DNA from: Paracoccaceae bacterium
GTDB taxonomy: Bacteria > Pseudomonadota > Alphaproteobacteria > Rhodobacterales > Rhodobacteraceae
Length of the DNA: 52,501 nt
Direction: 5' to 3'
Assembly: GCA_007694945.1 (NCBI GenBank)
Contig: REER01000043.1
Coordinates: 1-52,501, forward strand
Each line of letters opens with the position of its first letter. Within the stretch, counting starts at the first letter, position 1. The notes beneath the pieces were generated by a model. It did not search any database. It worked only from the letters and a program-made list of their open reading frames with translations, and was not told the DNA's origin. Position numbers and translations under genes: made by a program. Below, in pieces: positions 24,141 to 33,099 of the stretch.

Positions 24141-26864
24141 ATGCTGGATGTTTCGGCGCTGCGCAAGGCGGTGTTGGAAGCCTTGGCGGCGCAGCCCGAG
24201 GCCGCGGCCAAAGAGCAGCGGGCCATCATCGTAGCGCAACTGCGGGCGGCGCTGCGCGACGGAGCCGCGCGCCTGGAGGCGCTTTTCGCAGCGCATCCGC
24301 GCGCGTCGCGCGCCTACGTCGCGGCCAATAGCTGGCTGACCGATCAGATCGTGACACTGGTTCTGGAGCTGGTGCAGACACATCTGCACCCCAACCACAA
24401 CCGGTCAGAGGGCGAACGGATCGCGGTGCTGGCCGTCGGTGGCTATGGCCGTGCCGAGATGGCGCCGCATTCGGATATCGACCTGCTCTTTCTGGTGCCT
24501 TGGAAGGTCACAGGCTGGCTCGAACAGGTGATCGAATCGACACTCTACATCTTCTGGGACATGAAGCTGAAGGTAGGCCATGCCAGCCGCACCGTGGATG
24601 AATGCCTGCGGCTCGGGCGGGAGGATGTGACCATCCGCACGGCACTGCTGGAACACCGGTTCCTGTGGGGCAATGAAGCGCTGGCCCAGACGTTGCGCGC
24701 GCGCCTCTGGGACGAGCTTTTCGCCCGCACCCATGCCGAATTCGTCGAGATGAAACTGACAGAGCGGGCCGAGCGGCACACCAAGATCGGCAATCAGCGC
24801 TATATGCTTGAGCCCAATGTGAAAGAGGGCAAGGGTGGCTTGCGCGACCTGCAGACGCTCTACTGGATCGCGAAATATATCCATGCGGTGGATACCGCGC
24901 AGGAACTGGTCGCGCTGGGGTTCTTCCGGGCCGAGGAATACGCGACTTTCCGCGATGCCGAGACCTTTCTCTGGGCCGTGCGCTGCCATATGCACCACCT
25001 GTCGGGTCGCGCGGTCGAACAACTGACATTCGACCTGCAGGTCGGTGTCGCCGAGCGGATGGGCTATACGGACCATGGCGGGCGGCGCGGGGTCGAGCAT
25101 TTCATGCAGGACTATTTCCGCCATGCCACGCATGTCGGTGACCTGACGCGCATCTTCCTGACCGAATTGGAGGCGCGGCACGTCAAACGTGAACCAATAC
25201 TGCGGCATTTTCTAAATAAACGCAAGAAGATGCGCTATGGTCTTAAAGTTGTTCAGAACCGGCTTGATATCGAAGACCAGAACGCATTCCTGCAAGAACC
25301 GATCAACCTCTTGCGGCTGTTCGAAGAGGGGCTGATCACCGGATTCCTGCTCCATCCCAATGCGATGCGGCTGGTGGCGGCCAATCTGCACCTGATCGAT
25401 GACAATCTGCGCGAGACACCCGAGGCGCAGAAACTGTTCCTCCGGATGCTGCTCAAACATTCCAACCCCGAACGCGCGCTGCGGCGGATGAACGAGCTGG
25501 GCGTACTGGGCGCGTTTATACCGGAATTCGAAACAATCGTGGCGATGATGCAATTCAATGTCTATCATCACTACACAGTTGATGAGCATACGATCCAATG
25601 CATCAGCACGCTGGCGCAGATCGAGCGCGAGGAACTGGTCGAGGAATTGCCCGTCGTTTCGCGCATTCTCAAGGAAGGGGTGAACCGGCGGGTGCTCTAT
25701 GCGGCGCTGCTCTTGCATGACATCGGCAAGGGGCGGCCTGAAGATCATTCGATCCTTGGCGCGCAGATCGCGCGCCGGGTGGCGCCGCGTCTGGGGCTGA
25801 AGAAATCCGAATGCGAAAAGGTCGAATGGCTGGTGCGTTACCATCTGCTGATGGCCGATACGGCGCAGAAACGCGACATTTCCGATCCGCGCACGCTGCG
25901 CGATTTCGCCAAGCTGGTGAAGACCCGCGAGCGGCTGGATCTGCTGACCGCGCTGACGGTCTGCGATATTCGCGGGGTCGGGCCGGGCACATGGAACAAC
26001 TGGAAAGCGCAGCTTCTGCGCCAGCTTTACCGCGAAACGGCGGATGCGCTCGAGAACGGGCTCGAGGCGCTCAACCGCGAGAACCGCGCAGACGAGGCGA
26101 AACGTGCCTTGCGCGAGGCGCTGGAAGACTGGTCACGTGCGGACCTGCGTGCCGAGATCGGGCGGCATTATGACCCCTACTGGCAGGGTTTGCCGACCGA
26201 GTCGCACCGGATCTTCGCCGGGCTTCTGCGAGATCTGGAACCCGACGAGATCAGTATCGACCTGCACCCGGACCCGGACCGCGATGCCACGCGGGTGTCA
26301 TTCGTGCTCTCTGATCATCCAGGGCTGTTCGCGCGGTTCGCAGGGGCCTTGGCACTGGTCGGAGCGAATATCGTCGATGCGCGGACCTATACCACCAAGG
26401 ATGGCTTTGCGACGGCCGTATTCTGGATTCAGGATGCCGAGGGTCGGCCCTATGAGGACAACCGCTTGCCGCGATTGCGAACCATGATCGAGCGCACGCT
26501 GAAAGGCGAAGTTGTGGCCTCGAAAGCGCTGGCGGATCGCGACAAGGTCAAGAAGCGCGAACGCGCCTTCCGCGTACCGACAAACATCAGCTTCGACAAT
26601 GAAGGCTCTGAAATATATACGATTATCGAGGTCGACACCCGCGACCGTCCAGGGTTGCTGTTCGATCTGGCACGCACGCTGGCGGATGCCAATATCTCGA
26701 TCTCCAGCGCCGTGATCGCGACCTATGGCTTGCAGGCGGTAGATACGTTTTATGTCAAGGACATGTTCGGGCTGAAGCTGCATTCGAAAGCCAAGCAGGA
26801 AGCGCTGGAGCGCAAGCTGCGTGCGGCGATCTCCGACGGGGCCGAACGGGCGGCTAAGGCATGA
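24141..26864 (+). CDS. glnD: Bifunctional uridylyltransferase / uridylyl-removing enzyme GlnD
   Basis: The nitrogen sensor that uridylylates PII at low glutamine and reverses this at high glutamine. Four domains are seen in 907 residues: nucleotidyltransferase with GGYGRAEMAPHSDIDLLF (about 100-117), a central domain, an HD hydrolase with HHYTVDEHT (about 475) and LLHDIGKGRPEDHS (about 524), and two ACT domains starting near 718 and 828. The frame remains open upstream of the ATG through codons resembling family N-termini (for example LYPPAQMLDVS). A non-ATG start a little upstream is therefore possible. Confidence 0.95.
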   Translation: MLDVSALRKAVLEALAAQPEAAAKEQRAIIVAQLRAALRDGAARLEALFAAHPRASRAYVAANSWLTDQIVTLVLELVQTHLHPNHNRSEGERIAVLAVGGYGRAEMAPHSDIDLLFLVPWKVTGWLEQVIESTLYIFWDMKLKVGHASRTVDECLRLGREDVTIRTALLEHRFLWGNEALAQTLRARLWDELFARTHAEFVEMKLTERAERHTKIGNQRYMLEPNVKEGKGGLRDLQTLYWIAKYIHAVDTAQELVALGFFRAEEYATFRDAETFLWAVRCHMHHLSGRAVEQLTFDLQVGVAERMGYTDHGGRRGVEHFMQDYFRHATHVGDLTRIFLTELEARHVKREPILRHFLNKRKKMRYGLKVVQNRLDIEDQNAFLQEPINLLRLFEEGLITGFLLHPNAMRLVAANLHLIDDNLRETPEAQKLFLRMLLKHSNPERALRRMNELGVLGAFIPEFETIVAMMQFNVYHHYTVDEHTIQCISTLAQIEREELVEELPVVSRILKEGVNRRVLYAALLLHDIGKGRPEDHSILGAQIARRVAPRLGLKKSECEKVEWLVRYHLLMADTAQKRDISDPRTLRDFAKLVKTRERLDLLTALTVCDIRGVGPGTWNNWKAQLLRQLYRETADALENGLEALNRENRADEAKRALREALEDWSRADLRAEIGRHYDPYWQGLPTESHRIFAGLLRDLEPDEISIDLHPDPDRDATRVSFVLSDHPGLFARFAGALALVGANIVDARTYTTKDGFATAVFWIQDAEGRPYEDNRLPRLRTMIERTLKGEVVASKALADRDKVKKRERAFRVPTNISFDNEGSEIYTIIEVDTRDRPGLLFDLARTLADANISISSAVIATYGLQAVDTFYVKDMFGLKLHSKAKQEALERKLRAAISDGAERAAKA

Positions 26865-26898
26865 GTTGCCTGTCAGCCGGTTGGCGCGGCGTGTCTGA

Positions 26899-26957
26899 CC
26901 GAACAGCCCGCGCAACCCGCCCCACCCACCCGCCCGCGGGTCGCGCGGGCTGTTCGG
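26899..26957 (+). promoter_or_regulatory. Long perfect inverted repeat between glnD and murJ
   Basis: Perfect 15-base arms (CCGAACAGCCCGCGC at 26899-26913 and its complement at 26943-26957) flank 29 bases. An internal GCCCGC (26932-26937) can instead pair with GCGGGC inside the right arm (26945-26950), so two exclusive hairpins are possible. The right arm ends 12 bases before the murJ ATG, beside its ribosome site. No T-run follows. Confidence 0.6.
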
Positions 26958-26969
26958 GGAGCTGAGAGA

Positions 26970-28520
26970 ATGGCGCGCATCCGTCTGGTGGCGGGGTTTC
27001 TCACGGTCGGGCTCTGGACCTTGCTCAGCCGCATTTTCGGCTTTGTTCGCGATGTGATGATGGCGGCTTTTCTGGGCGCAGGGCCGGTGACGGACGCCTT
27101 CTTCGTGGCCTTCTCGCTTCCCAACATGTTCCGCCGCTTCTTTGCCGAGGGCGCGTTCAACTTCGCTTTTGTGCCGATTTTCGCCAAGAAGCACGAAGCG
27201 GGCGAGGGCGCCGAGGCTTTCGCCCGCGATGCCTTCTGGGGCATGACGGCGCTTTTGCTGGTCTTCTCGATCCTCGCCATCATCGCCATGCCACTGCTGG
27301 TCTGGGCCATGGCGGCGGGATTCGCGCAAGATGATCGCTTCGACATGGCCGTGCTCTTCGGGCGCGTGGCCTTTCCCTATATCTTCTTCATCTCGCTGGT
27401 GGCGCTGCTGTCGGGGATGCTCAACGCGGTCGGGCGGTTCACCGCGGCGGCGGCGGCACCCGCGCTGCTGAACGTGGTCTTCGTCGTGGCTATGATCCTC
27501 GCTGACCGCGCCGGCTGGCCGATGGGGCTGACGCTGTCCTGGGCCGTGCCTGTGGCCGGGGTGGCGCAACTCGTGCTGCTCTGGCTCGCCGTGCAACGCG
27601 CCGGGTTCGCGATGCGCTTCCGCCGTCCCCGGCTGACGCCCGAACTCAAGCGGCTGGCCGTCATCGCAGCGCCTGCCGTGCTGGCGGGCGGGGTGGTGCA
27701 GATCAATCTGCTGGTCGGGCGGCAGGTGGCGAGTTTCACGGAGAATGCGGTCTCTTGGCTCTCCTATGCCGACCGGCTGTATCAATTGCCCTTGGGGGTG
27801 GTGGGGATTGCCGTGGGTGTCGTGCTGCTCCCGGAACTCTCGCGCCGTCTGCGCGCGGGTGATGCGGGCGCGGGGCAGCATTCCTTCAACCGCGGCCTCG
27901 AATTCGCGCTGTTCCTGACCCTTCCAGCGGCTGTCGCGCTGGTGGTGATCGCAACGCCGATTGTCTCTGTTCTGTTCGGGCGCGGGGCCTGGAGCGCTGC
28001 CGACACTGACGCGACGGCCCTTGCGCTGGCGGTCTATGCCATGGGCCTGCCTGCCTTCGTGCTGCATAAGGTACTTCAGCCGCTCTATTACGCGCGCCAT
28101 GACACCAAGCGCCCGTTCAAATATGCGCTGGTCTCGATGGTGGTGAATGCTGTCGTGGCGATCGGGCTGATGCCGTTTATCGGTTTCATTGCCGCCGCGC
28201 TGGCAACGAGCGTCGCGGCCTGGGTCATGGTCTGGCAACTCTGGGCAGGCTCACGCGGGATGGGGCGTGAGGCGCAGCTTGACGCGCAGATGCGCGCGCG
28301 GCTGTGGCGGATGGTGCTGGCGGCTGCACTGATGGGGGCGGTGCTTTACGGGTTGGCAGCAGGGTTCGAGGAGTGGCTGGTGCTCTCGGGCAAGCGCTAT
28401 CTGGCGCTGCTGATCATCATTCTGGGCGGATCAGGCGTGTATCTGGGTCTCGCGCAACTGATAGGGGCGTTTTCGCTGGGTGAAATGCGCGCAGCGCTGA
28501 AGCGGTCGCGCGCGGAGTAG
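26970..28520 (+). CDS. murJ: Lipid II flippase MurJ
   Basis: A 516-residue polytopic membrane protein of the MOP superfamily with about 14 hydrophobic segments. Typical MurJ elements are LLSRIFGFVRDVMMAAFLGAG at the N-terminus, ADAFFVAF-like TDAFFVAFSLPNMFRRFFAEGAFN, and the later LYYARHDTKRPFKYALVS. It exports lipid II for peptidoglycan synthesis. It follows glnD after 105 bases that contain a strong inverted repeat, and precedes a convergent rhomboid-like gene by six bases. Confidence 0.95.
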   Translation: MARIRLVAGFLTVGLWTLLSRIFGFVRDVMMAAFLGAGPVTDAFFVAFSLPNMFRRFFAEGAFNFAFVPIFAKKHEAGEGAEAFARDAFWGMTALLLVFSILAIIAMPLLVWAMAAGFAQDDRFDMAVLFGRVAFPYIFFISLVALLSGMLNAVGRFTAAAAAPALLNVVFVVAMILADRAGWPMGLTLSWAVPVAGVAQLVLLWLAVQRAGFAMRFRRPRLTPELKRLAVIAAPAVLAGGVVQINLLVGRQVASFTENAVSWLSYADRLYQLPLGVVGIAVGVVLLPELSRRLRAGDAGAGQHSFNRGLEFALFLTLPAAVALVVIATPIVSVLFGRGAWSAADTDATALALAVYAMGLPAFVLHKVLQPLYYARHDTKRPFKYALVSMVVNAVVAIGLMPFIGFIAAALATSVAAWVMVWQLWAGSRGMGREAQLDAQMRARLWRMVLAAALMGAVLYGLAAGFEEWLVLSGKRYLALLIIILGGSGVYLGLAQLIGAFSLGEMRAALKRSRAE

Positions 28521-28526
28521 CGGTGT

Positions 28527-29195
28527 TCAGGGGCGGCGCAACCGCGCGCGCAACCCGGGCCGTAGGATCGGCGCGAGGGCCACGCCCGCAGCACAGGCGG
28601 TCAGATCCGCCACCCAATCCACCCCGCCTCCAACGAGCGCGGCCAATACCAGCCGCCCGATGACCAGCACCATGACAACCGCGATCGCCCGCATCCGTGC
28701 CGTAGCCCCATGGGCCTCGTGCCAGGCGAACCAGCCATAGGCGCCCGCCAGCGCAAAGATCAGCGGATAGCCCCCGATCAGCCAGGCCTCGGGCACCGCG
28801 ATCATCCCGAAGGCAAACCCGCCTGCAGCCTGCGCGCAGGCCAGAAGCACAAGCAGACGCAGCGAGCCGAGCCGCTCGGCGCAATACTTCCCCAGTGCTG
28901 CCGTGATCACCACCACCAACGCGGCCTGCGCGGGGCCCATATGCACGAAGCCAAAGGCCAGATAGCGCACCAGATGCGCCAGCGGGGTCTGGCCAGTATC
29001 GACCATCCAGCCTTGCACTGCCGGGCTGATACCGACCGCGACCAACGCCTGCGTGCGCCAGCCCGCACTGCCCACCCAGTTGACCAGCCCATGCGCGCCC
29101 GCCCAGAGTACCATCTCGACCCCGGCAATCGCCAGTGTCAGCGCCCAGACACCCCAGGGCAGCGGGTTGAGCGCAGCGTCCCTGTCTCCTGTCAT
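28527..29195 (-). CDS. Rhomboid-like membrane protein lacking catalytic residues
   Basis: A 222-residue protein with about six membrane segments in the rhomboid layout: a helix at 14-31, YLAFGFVHMGPAQAALVV at about 78-95, then helices to the C-terminus. Where active rhomboids have GxSG, this reads GGYPLIFALAGAYG (141-154) with no serine. Where the catalytic histidine is expected, it reads WVADLTACAAG with D197. Both dyad residues are thus missing. I start at 29195; the open frame upstream to 29363 overlaps trpS. It lies between murJ and trpS and converges with murJ. Confidence 0.78.
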   Translation of the reverse strand: MTGDRDAALNPLPWGVWALTLAIAGVEMVLWAGAHGLVNWVGSAGWRTQALVAVGISPAVQGWMVDTGQTPLAHLVRYLAFGFVHMGPAQAALVVVITAALGKYCAERLGSLRLLVLLACAQAAGGFAFGMIAVPEAWLIGGYPLIFALAGAYGWFAWHEAHGATARMRAIAVVMVLVIGRLVLAALVGGGVDWVADLTACAAGVALAPILRPGLRARLRRP

Positions 29196-29269
29196 CTGCA
29201 GCCTCGGTTGACCTCCTGCAGCCCCGAGGCTAAGGCAGCGCGACAGGTTTTTCCAGCCAGGACACAGCC

Positions 29270-30307
29270 ATGACCGACACCTCGCCCAAGAGCTTTTCGC
29301 CGCGTATCTTCTCGGGCATCCAGCCTTCGGGTGGGCTGACGCTGGGTAATTATCTGGGCGCAATCAAGCGTTTCGTCGCGGCGCAGGAGCAGGGGATCGA
29401 GACGATCTATTGCTTGGTCGATCTGCACGCGATCACGGTCTGGCAGGACCCGGCCAAGCTGCGCAATGCGACGCGCGAACTGGCGGCAGGCTATCTCGCT
29501 GCCGGGATCGACCCCAGGCGCTCGATCCTGTTCAATCAGTCGCAGGTGCCCGCCCATGCTCAGCTTGCTTGGATCTTCAACTGCGTCGCGCGGATGGGCT
29601 GGCTGCGGCGGATGACACAGTTCAAGGACAAGGCGGGTAAACATGCCGAGGAAGCCTCGGTCGGCCTCTTTGCCTATCCGAACCTCATGGCTGCCGACAT
29701 TCTGGTCTATCACGCGACCCATGTGCCTGTGGGCGAGGATCAGAAACAGCATCTGGAGTTGGCGCGCGATATCGCGATCAAGTTCAACCATGATTTCGGG
29801 TTGGAGTTCTTCCCCGTGGTCGAACCGGTGATCGAAGGTGCGGCGACGCGGGTCATGTCCCTGCGCGATGGCACAAAGAAAATGTCGAAATCCGACCCGT
29901 CGGACCAGTCGCGCATCAACCTGACCGATGACGCCGATGCGATTGCCTCGAAAATACGCAAGGCGCGCACGGATCCCGAGCCTTTGCCCGAGAGCGTGGA
30001 CGGGCTGGAGGGGCGGGCCGAGGCGCGCAATTTGGTGAACATCTATGCCGCGTTGGCCGATATTGCGCCTGCCGAGGTGATTGCACAATTCGGCGGGCAG
30101 GGCTTTGGCGCGCTCAAGCCTGCGCTGGCCGAGCTTGCGGTCGAAAAACTGAGCCCGCTCAATGCCGAGATGCGCCGCCTGATGCAGGACCCGGCCGAGA
30201 TCGACCGGCTGCTGGGTGAGGGGGCCGAACGCGCCCATTCCATCGCTCAGCCGATCCTCGAGCAGACGCTCGATATCGTCGGCATGATCCGCTCGCGCCG
30301 GGGCTGA
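29270..30307 (+). CDS. trpS: Tryptophan-tRNA ligase
   Basis: A 345-residue class I aminoacyl-tRNA synthetase. The HIGH-like motif is in [18 protein letters not shown] near residue 20. KMSKS is intact at about 203 ([14 protein letters not shown]). [16 protein letters not shown] and [18 protein letters not shown] are TrpRS-specific. An AGGA ribosome site precedes the ATG. The downstream membrane protein begins six bases after the stop and is likely co-transcribed. Confidence 0.96.
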   Translation: MTDTSPKSFSPRIFSGIQPSGGLTLGNYLGAIKRFVAAQEQGIETIYCLVDLHAITVWQDPAKLRNATRELAAGYLAAGIDPRRSILFNQSQVPAHAQLAWIFNCVARMGWLRRMTQFKDKAGKHAEEASVGLFAYPNLMAADILVYHATHVPVGEDQKQHLELARDIAIKFNHDFGLEFFPVVEPVIEGAATRVMSLRDGTKKMSKSDPSDQSRINLTDDADAIASKIRKARTDPEPLPESVDGLEGRAEARNLVNIYAALADIAPAEVIAQFGGQGFGALKPALAELAVEKLSPLNAEMRRLMQDPAEIDRLLGEGAERAHSIAQPILEQTLDIVGMIRSRRG

Positions 30308-30313
30308 GGCAGA

Positions 30314-31378
30314 ATGCGGCCCTTCTGGCATTTGGTGCTGGGAGGGCTGCTGGTCGCCTCGCTGCTCTGGTCTGGCTGGTCCCTGTGGCAGCTTTCGCGC
30401 TTGCCCCTGGGCGCTTGGGTGATCGAGCGCAGCGCTCACGAGCTTGGCGCCGCCTATGACCGCGTCCTCGCGCGTCGGGCAACGCCCGAGGCCATTGCCG
30501 CCCGGGTCGAGGAACGTCTGGAGGATGCACCGCGCAACTGGGTCGCGCTGGAGGGGCTCTGGACGCTGGCCGAGGCGCAAGCGGTTGACCTGCCCGAGGC
30601 CACACGCGTAGCCTATCAGCTTGCTCATGCCGCGGATCACGGCAGCTTGCGGCGGGCGCAGGACTGCATCGCCTGCGCCTACGACCTGCGCACCTGTGCC
30701 ATGGGGGCGGCTCTGGGCTGCGGTGTTGTCGTCAACATGACTGCGCTTGGCGATCTGCTCTCGCTGGGGCGCGCGGCCGGGGTCTGGGTGCAGGGCGGCG
30801 AGGTCGATCAACTGGATGTGACGCTCTCGTTCATCGGGATCGGGGCGACCGGGCTGGTCGTCGTGACCGGCGGCACGTCATATGCGGTCAAATCGGGTGC
30901 CGGGCTGATGAAGGTCGCACATCGGATGGGGCGGATGACGCCGGGGGTGCGCTCAACCTATCGGCGCGGCTTTCGCGATGGCGTGGACTGGGCACGGGTG
31001 CCTGCCATCCGCCGCGCTGATGATCTGGCACAGGTGGCGCGGCCCGAGGCGTTGCGTCCGGCGGTGGAGTTGACGGGATCGCTGGGGGCGATGCAAGCGC
31101 GTCTTGGGTCGCGCGGGGCGCTTTACATGATGGGGCAGGTCGAGACGGTTGCGGACGCGCGCCGCATGGCGCGCGCCACCGAAGCCCTCGGCACCCGCAG
31201 TGTGGGCACGCTGGAGCTTCTGGGCAAGTCGCGCTTTCTGCGCGTCGGGCTGCGGCTGGCCGATGCGCTGCGTGAGATGATCGCTGCCTTTCTGGGGGCG
31301 CTTTCCGTGATATTGGGACTGACCTGGAGCCGCCTGCTGCGCGGGCTCAGACGGCTGGCGTGGGTGCCGAACGGCTGA
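30314..31378 (+). CDS. Membrane protein of unknown function with a cysteine cluster
   Basis: A 354-residue protein I cannot assign. A membrane segment spans about 7-27. A soluble helical part follows, containing four cysteines in a C-x2-C-x6-C-x7-C pattern (118, 121, 128, 136). Further hydrophobic segments lie near 134-145, 171-186 and 322-338, and the C-terminus is basic (SRLLRGLRRLAW). The cysteine spacing could hold a metal or form disulfides. It begins six bases after trpS, and its stop lies inside a perfect hairpin shared with the convergent aldolase gene. Similar proteins appear next to trpS in relatives, as far as I recall. Confidence 0.75.
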   Translation: MRPFWHLVLGGLLVASLLWSGWSLWQLSRLPLGAWVIERSAHELGAAYDRVLARRATPEAIAARVEERLEDAPRNWVALEGLWTLAEAQAVDLPEATRVAYQLAHAADHGSLRRAQDCIACAYDLRTCAMGAALGCGVVVNMTALGDLLSLGRAAGVWVQGGEVDQLDVTLSFIGIGATGLVVVTGGTSYAVKSGAGLMKVAHRMGRMTPGVRSTYRRGFRDGVDWARVPAIRRADDLAQVARPEALRPAVELTGSLGAMQARLGSRGALYMMGQVETVADARRMARATEALGTRSVGTLELLGKSRFLRVGLRLADALREMIAAFLGALSVILGLTWSRLLRGLRRLAWVPNG

Positions 31379-31394
31379 CGCGCAGCGTCAGCCG
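31372..31394. terminator. Perfect hairpin containing both stop codons of two convergent genes
   Basis: Arms CGGCTGACGC and GCGTCAGCCG (ten pairs) surround GCA. The left arm contains the TGA of the membrane protein gene, the right arm the TCA (TGA on the minus strand) of the aldolase gene. No T-run follows on either side, so it would be an atypical bidirectional terminator. Confidence 0.5.
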
Positions 31395-32440
31395 CCTCCC
31401 TCAAACATCCCCAGAAACGCATCGACCTGCCCGGGCGTCGTCGACCAGGAGGTCACCATACGCGCGCTGACGGGCTCCGCCTCGGGGCCCTCCAGCGTCT
31501 CGCCCTCGGGCCACAGGTAATACTGCGCGCCCTTTGCCTGCATCTGCCGATGCAGGCCGCGCGGCCAGCGGGCGAAGAGCATGTTGCCCTTGCGCGCAAA
31601 CAGCATCTCGGCATGGGGCGCGAGCCCGGCCTCGAGTGTCGCGGCCATGGCATTGGCATGCGAGGCGAGGCGCAGCCAGAGGTCATCCTCCAGCCAGGCC
31701 AGCATCTGCGCCGACAGAAAGCGGTGTTTCGACCACAAATGCCCTGCGCGCTTGCGCCGAAGCTGCAATTCCCAGGCATGGGCCGGGTCGAACTTCACCA
31801 CGGCCTCGACTCCCATCAGCCCGTTCTTGGTGCCCCCCAGCACCAGCGCATCCACGCCCGCGCGCCAGCTCATCTCGGCAGGTGTCGCGCCAGCAGCCAC
31901 CAGCGCATTGGCAAAGCGCGCGCCATCAAGATGCACGGCGAGACCGTGATCATGGGCGATATCGGCCAGCGCCCTGATCTCGGCGGGACTGTAGAGGGTG
32001 CCGCATTCGGTCAGGTTGGTCAGGCTCAGCGCGGCGGGCTGCACGCTATGGACCACACCGCGCCCTGCCAGGGCCAGCTTTGCGGCCAGTGCCTCGGGCG
32101 TCATCTTGCCGTTGTCGCCCGCCACATGCACCAGTTTCGCCCCGCCGGTGTAGAACTCGGGTGCGCCGCATTCATCGACCTCGATATGCGCAAGCCCATG
32201 GCAATAGATTGCGCCCCAGGGCGGGCTCAGCGTGGCGAGCGCCAGCGCGTTGGCGGCGCTGCCCGTGGTGACAAGGCAGATTTCGGCTTCGGGGGCCTCG
32301 AAGACCTCGCGGACGCGGTCGCGCAGGCGGGTGCTCAGCGCGTCATTGCCATAGCCTAGCGCATAGCCTTCATTTGCCTGCGTGATCGCGACCAGGATCT
32401 CGGGTGGCAGGCCGGATGTGTTGTCAGAGGCGAAATTCAT
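31388..32440 (-). CDS. Low-specificity L-threonine aldolase
   Basis: A 350-residue fold-type I PLP enzyme that cleaves L-threonine or allo-threonine to glycine and acetaldehyde. It begins MNFASDNTSGLPPEIL, a typical start. TGSAANALAL binds the cofactor phosphate, HLDGARFANAL contains the PLP-ring aspartate, and the Schiff-base lysine is in LVLGGTKNG (about 205). It converges on the membrane protein gene with nine bases between stops. The start is divergent from the Nfu gene. Confidence 0.92.
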   Translation of the reverse strand: MNFASDNTSGLPPEILVAITQANEGYALGYGNDALSTRLRDRVREVFEAPEAEICLVTTGSAANALALATLSPPWGAIYCHGLAHIEVDECGAPEFYTGGAKLVHVAGDNGKMTPEALAAKLALAGRGVVHSVQPAALSLTNLTECGTLYSPAEIRALADIAHDHGLAVHLDGARFANALVAAGATPAEMSWRAGVDALVLGGTKNGLMGVEAVVKFDPAHAWELQLRRKRAGHLWSKHRFLSAQMLAWLEDDLWLRLASHANAMAATLEAGLAPHAEMLFARKGNMLFARWPRGLHRQMQAKGAQYYLWPEGETLEGPEAEPVSARMVTSWSTTPGQVDAFLGMFEGGG

Positions 32441-32541
32441 GCGCCATTGGTGGGGTGCGCGGCGCAGAGTGTCAAGGCGCCCCCAAGCTTGACAGAGTGC
32501 AGGGCAGGGCGCATATCCCCTGCAAACGCAGGAGTATCGCC

Positions 32542-33099
32542 ATGTTCATCCAGACCGAATCCACCCCCAACCCCGCCACGCTGAAATTCCTGCCCGGGCA
32601 GGAAGTTCTGGGGTTGGGCACGGCGGATTTCCCCAATCCCGAAGCGGCCACGTCCTCACCCTTGGCTCGCCGTCTGTTTCAGGTCGCAGGCGTGACCGGG
32701 GTGTTCCTCGGCAGCGATTTCGTGACCGTGACCAAGGCCGAGGATGTCGATTGGGCCCATATAAAGCCCGAAATCCTCGGTGCGATCATGGAGCATTTCC
32801 AGTCTGGCGCGCCCGTGATGGAGGGGGAGGCCGAGGCAGGCCATGCCTCCCATGACGGCCCGGATTCCGAGATCGTGGGTCAGATCAAGGAGTTGCTCGA
32901 CAGCCGCGTACGCCCGGCAGTGGCGCAGGACGGCGGCGACATCACCTTCCACGGGTTTGAGCGCGGTGTGGTCTATCTGCACATGAAAGGCGCTTGTGCG
33001 GGCTGCCCGTCCTCGACGCTCACGCTCAAGATGGGGATCGAGAACCTGCTGCGGCACTACATCCCAGAAGTGACCGAGGTGCGCCCGGTTGCAGTCTGA
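32542..33099 (+). CDS. NifU family iron-sulfur scaffold or carrier (Nfu type)
   Basis: A 185-residue protein with two domains. The N-terminal Nfu_N domain begins MFIQTESTPNPATLKFLPGQ and includes LFQVAGVTGVFLGSDFVTVTK. The C-terminal NifU domain includes RPAVAQDGGDITF and the cluster-binding CxxC (CAGC, near 152 and 155). It hands 4Fe-4S clusters to target proteins. GGAG lies eight bases before the ATG at 32542. The tsaB start overlaps its end by 11 bases, linking it to the tsaB-rimI pair. Confidence 0.95.
   Translation: MFIQTESTPNPATLKFLPGQEVLGLGTADFPNPEAATSSPLARRLFQVAGVTGVFLGSDFVTVTKAEDVDWAHIKPEILGAIMEHFQSGAPVMEGEAEAGHASHDGPDSEIVGQIKELLDSRVRPAVAQDGGDITFHGFERGVVYLHMKGACAGCPSSTLTLKMGIENLLRHYIPEVTEVRPVAV

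Noticed and set aside
26298-28238. Minus-strand open frame of 646 codons over glnD and murJ
   Set aside because: The composition (very rich in H, R, Q and D) is typical of antisense reading of GC-rich genes, and both opposing genes are certain.
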